Positions 61,065 through 64,000 of a stretch of DNA of 64,000 nucleotides are shown piece after piece. A program made the translations under genes and the position numbers. Numbering within the stretch: position 1 is the stretch's first letter; every line of letters starts with the position of its first letter. Origin of the DNA: Vermamoeba vermiformis (Eukaryota > Tubulinea > Echinamoebida); contig JBEWZL010000099.1 of the NCBI GenBank assembly GCA_045837725.1, positions 1-64,000 of the forward strand, in the 5' to 3' direction. The notes beneath the pieces were generated by a model. The model was given only the letters and a program-made list of their open reading frames with translations. It searched no databases and was not told where the DNA came from.

Positions 61065-61400
61065 ACATCCGGCGTCTAAGGGTGAAGCCTTAGCGCCGCT
61101 ACAATGAGAAAGTTACGCGCTGATTCTCGACGATGTGGGTCAGAGTATGGTCTGGAGGTCGTGTTGCCTCGGCAACACCACTGGTTCGGAACAGCACTCT
61201 CACTGGCACTGAGTTGGATGGGCTAGAAAGTGACTTGTCACTTGCCGTAGCGGACACTCTTTTGTTGTACGGTCTCCTTTATGGAGGGGTGTCGCCTTGA
61301 TGCCTGCGACCTTTCTATTGATGAATCACATGGTTTTGGTCGTGTCAGTCACCTCAACGTGACTTCGACACTTGGATGGGTTAGGGCCCGGCCAAATTCC
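61065..61400. other. Hairpin-rich non-coding stretch after the transposase
   Basis: Four strong single-copy hairpins: 61070-61098 (CGGCG-CTAAGG / CCTTAG-CGCCG with one bulge), 61161-61178 (GTGTTGCC-TC-GGCAACAC), 61228-61243 (AAGTGAC-TT-GTCACTT) and 61342-61371 (GTGTC..GTCAC / GTGAC..GACAC). The two-nt loops resemble those of the 7.5-kb array. A GGTTCGGAAC word near 61183 faintly recalls a tRNA B box. It could be the right end of the mobile element, a SINE-like repeat or a structured RNA. Confidence 0.4.
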
Positions 61401-61645
61401 TCCCTATGAATACATGTGCTTGCTCAACCAAGTATTGTATTGTGATTAATCATTTTTTATTAATAATACAAAGAAATGAGCTGGGGGAAGTGGATCGGAT
61501 CTGGGGCCGATCCGGATCTACTCAGGGGTGTGGCGCACTGTCAATGGACATCACCCAACAAAATTGTACCTTTTTTTGTACTACAGTCTCTTCTGGCGAT
61601 TACCAAAAATCAACGGTCCTGAATTTTTGTATAATTTTTATCTAA
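61401..61645. other. Spacer before the kinase gene
   Basis: No supported gene. An inverted GATCGGATC..GATCCGGATC pair lies near 61494-61520. The first exon and promoter of the kinase gene should be in or near this stretch but were not found. Confidence 0.3.
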
Positions 61646-63481
61646 AAACATTGGCCGGCTGAAAAGGGATATAGGGAGATCCGCTACTTCCTTTCAAAAG
61701 CTTGGCCAAGTGCCGAAAAAATCAATGCTGATCAAGAAAAGATCATTCAAGCTGCTACACCCCTTCCAGAAAACCGCATAATCGCTCATAGTGGTACTTA
61801 CTGGTTTATTAGTCGAACTGAGCTCTGCCTTCGCAGTCTAGAGGAAGAATTGCCAGTGTTGCGTTCTGCTTTCGGACCATATCACATACACTACGTCTGG
61901 ATAGATTCGGTGATGTCTATTGATTTCTACGACAACGTTAAAGGAAAGTTTCTTGGCATCACGCTTGATTGTGTCACTAAGGACACCGAAGAAGAAAACA
62001 GCTCACCCTTCCAAGTGGATGATATCTTGTCCAATAGTAATTTGCAGGAGAATATGAGCGAAGAGTACGTTATCATTATTAGGATTTTATTAATACTATT
62101 TCTCAGATCAAAATTTAATGAGCAGACAAGTTCCAATCAGTTAATCTTTGACCCAAACAATAATAGGTAATGAGCTTTAAATGTAAACCTGCCTATTAAT
62201 GACTAGGAATACCAGACCTCGTATACGCTACATAAATCTTAAAGCTATTGGATCACGTTTGCCATTAGAAGCACAAGCCAACATGGCAATTGCAAGAGCT
62301 GTTCCTCTTCCTGCAAGTCATGAGTTAATAGGGCGTAACACATACTGGTTTGTCACCACTGAACCAGTAGAAGTTATTCATTCTTCAGGATCAAAAATGG
62401 AGGAGCAATTAACAAAAACAATTAGTACAACACTTTACCTTTTGCAAATCAGATTTCGAACAGTGAGAGCCCATCTGACCTTCAGGTTTGGTGATAAATC
62501 TGAAGTGCATATAAGGGCAACTAGGTGGATGGAGGTTGATAAAGACTTGTTAATGATACAAACACAATCTGAATATTTAGAACTTGGAAATGTTATTGGT
62601 GAAGGAAGTTTTGGAACTATTTACCTTGCTGAGTGGAAAGGAGTGAAGTATGCTGTCAAGAAGTTTAAATTGTATGACAACAAGAAGGAAGAAATTGAAA
62701 AAGAAGCTACAGCTTTGCAGTATGTAAACAGGTTCCACTCCTTGCAATAACTTCTCACACTTTTGACTACATAGACTTGTGCAACATGAATGCATTGTGA
62801 CACTGGCTAGCATTACACATGATCAGGATGGCAAAATAATGCTTGTCATGGAGTACATGGAAGATGGCTCCCTAGCAGACTTCTTAAAAAATAACAAGTT
62901 AACAAAAGAAGCTGCTATCCAAATAGCATTAGATGTAGCTGAAGGGCTGCAGTATCTCCATTCACAGAGGATTATTCATCGAGACCTCAAAAGTGCCAAT
63001 GTTTTGGTAAGATTGTCTTCCCCTAGTAATTACTAATTTTGATGGTTGCGTTAGCTGTATGCCAACAAGACACGTGCAAAGTTGACAGACTTTGGTACTG
63101 TCAGAATTTTTGGTGAGAGCTCAAAAGCAACTACTGTCCTTGGCACAGTTGGATTCATGGCACCTGAAATTATGCAAGAAGAACCTTACAATGCAAAAGC
63201 AGACATTTATTCGTAAGTTTCATTATATTTCAGTATTCTTCTAACTTTATCTTAGGTTTGGTGCATTAATGTTCCACATGCTCACCAACAAACTGTTGCC
63301 AGTGTTTTTTTCTGATAAAGTTCGTGCAAACAAGATCTCTGAAGTGCAGGACACTGAATTCCAGAACTTGATAAAACAATGTTGTGAAATTGAGCCAACA
63401 GCACGACCAACAATAGAACAGTGCATTCAGAAGTTGAATGAAATGAGACAACAAAGTTTGGAAAATAACAACAACATGTAA
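61646..63481 (+). CDS. TKL-type protein kinase with duplicated N-terminal module (5' end not found)
   Basis: Exons from an in-frame stop at 61643 to the stop at 63479-63481 encode an N-terminal region and a full kinase domain. Kinase motifs: Gly loop GEGSFGTIYLAEW, VAIK-type YAVKKF, hinge VMEYMEDGSLADFLK, catalytic HRDLKSANVL, DFGTVR, GFMAPEIMQE and ARPTIEQCIQKL. The TKL-like pattern is Ser/Thr specific in most members. The N-terminal part contains two similar blocks: PLPENRIIAHSGTYWF (about 61,770-61,815) and PLPASHELIGRNTYWF (about 62,305-62,350). No ATG opens the first visible exon, so at least one upstream exon is missing from this model. Confidence 0.8.
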
Positions 63482-63569
63482 ATTGCTGTTCACATGTCTT
63501 GCTGGAATAAAATGAAACACTTTAAGGGCATTTAAACTTCAAATGCAGATCTGCAGGGATCTACAAGAC

Positions 63570-64000
63570 TTAGAGAGTGATCTTGGTGCCCAAAGCCTTC
63601 AAAAACTCTCTCAACCAGGCAGGGTGACCAGGCCAAGCACATCCAGTGATGAATTTGCCGTTGTCACTCACCACGGCACCGTCGATAGCACATGCATCCA
63701 CAAAGATGGCACCGGCGGCAACCATTTCAGGCTAATTAGATACCGATCAATATTAAGGTGCTAGTAATAATATCGAATATATTACCTTGCAAGCGGGGTA
63801 AGCTGCAATCTTTTGGCCCTTGATCACGTCGGCAGCGGACAAGATCTGAGGTCCGTGGCAAATAGCAGCGATAGGCTTATTAGCAGCAGCAAAGTGTTGC
63901 GTCCATCGAATGATATGTTCCTAAATAATAGTAGTAGTTAATAATCGAACCTCGAAAAAAATTTATGAATCCGGATGTAGGCTTACATTCATGCGCAAGT
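63570..64000 (-). CDS. DJ-1/PfpI family protein (3' part; continues past the window)
   Basis: The stop codon is at 63570-63572 on the minus strand. Exons 63570-63732 and about 63787-63919 read EHIIRWTQHFAAANKPIAAI, CHGPQILSAADVIKGQ, AAYPACK, PEMVAAGAIFVDACAIDGA, VVSDNGKFITGCAWPGHPAW and LREFLKALGTKITL. The nucleophile elbow AICHGPQ carries the conserved Cys. The family includes glyoxalase/deglycase-type enzymes and chaperones. The 5' exons lie beyond position 64,000. Confidence 0.88.

Noticed and set aside
61139-61195. Possible tRNA or SINE head (GGGTCAGAG..GGTTCGGAAC)
   Set aside because: No cloverleaf could be folded, and the B-box match is poor.

Overview
The window is nuclear DNA from a eukaryote, most likely a unicellular one. 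Genes are split by many short GT-AG introns (mostly 45-150 bp, donors GTAAG, GTACG or GTATG), spacers are short, and the gene set is eukaryotic (RPL29, RAB7, PP1, RPN11, RPF1, NSE3, MIA40). One RAB7 intron is a textbook AT-AC intron, so a minor (U12) spliceosome is implied. Calcium-binding EGF modules on phase-1/phase-1 exons and a CUB-EGF class C receptor hint at a holozoan- or amoebozoan-grade protist. I cannot place the species.

Two landscapes are present. Positions 1 to about 14,500 are gene-poor and full of short inverted repeats. Six or more tandem arrays, each with its own stem sequence, are organised alike: a 7-10 bp stem, a 2-7 nt loop and a linker. Copies often carry matched changes on both arms. 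Several arrays lie in what look like spliced, polyadenylated but non-coding units. The first 3.2 kb carry splice-like signals on the minus strand, with a hairpin just inside each candidate exon end. A Harbinger-like DNA transposon with recognisable ends sits in this zone (8,237-9,988), followed by an unrecognised, apparently decayed coding locus (about 12.3-14.4 kb).

From 14.8 kb on the region is gene-dense. In order: a GPI-anchored EGF protein, a divergent sirtuin lacking the catalytic histidine, RPL29, a TMEM86-like lysoplasmalogenase, NSE3 (Smc5/6 complex), MIA40 with a CSPC motif, RAB7, PP1, hybrid cluster protein (HCP), a diflavin reductase, an isoprenylcysteine/phospholipid methyltransferase-like protein, a GST, a type I membrane protein, a class C GPCR with EGF and CUB modules, an F-box-like helical-repeat protein, an NADH pyrophosphatase, RPN11, RPF1, a nitrobindin-rhodanese fusion, an alpha-1,3-fucosyltransferase and a cysteine-rich secreted protein.

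The last 10 kb hold a roughly 20-exon gene that joins a ubiquitin-specific-protease-like region to a complete-looking piggyBac transposase, then a short hairpin-rich stretch, a TKL-type kinase and the 3' part of a DJ-1/PfpI gene.

Three features stand out: the covarying hairpin arrays, the DUB-piggyBac fusion, and a set of nitric-oxide-related genes. In that set HCP and a diflavin reductase are head to head, both with mitochondrial-type presequences, and a nitrobindin-rhodanese fusion lies 16 kb away. Gene coordinates run from start codon to stop codon and include introns. All functions are read from sequence only.
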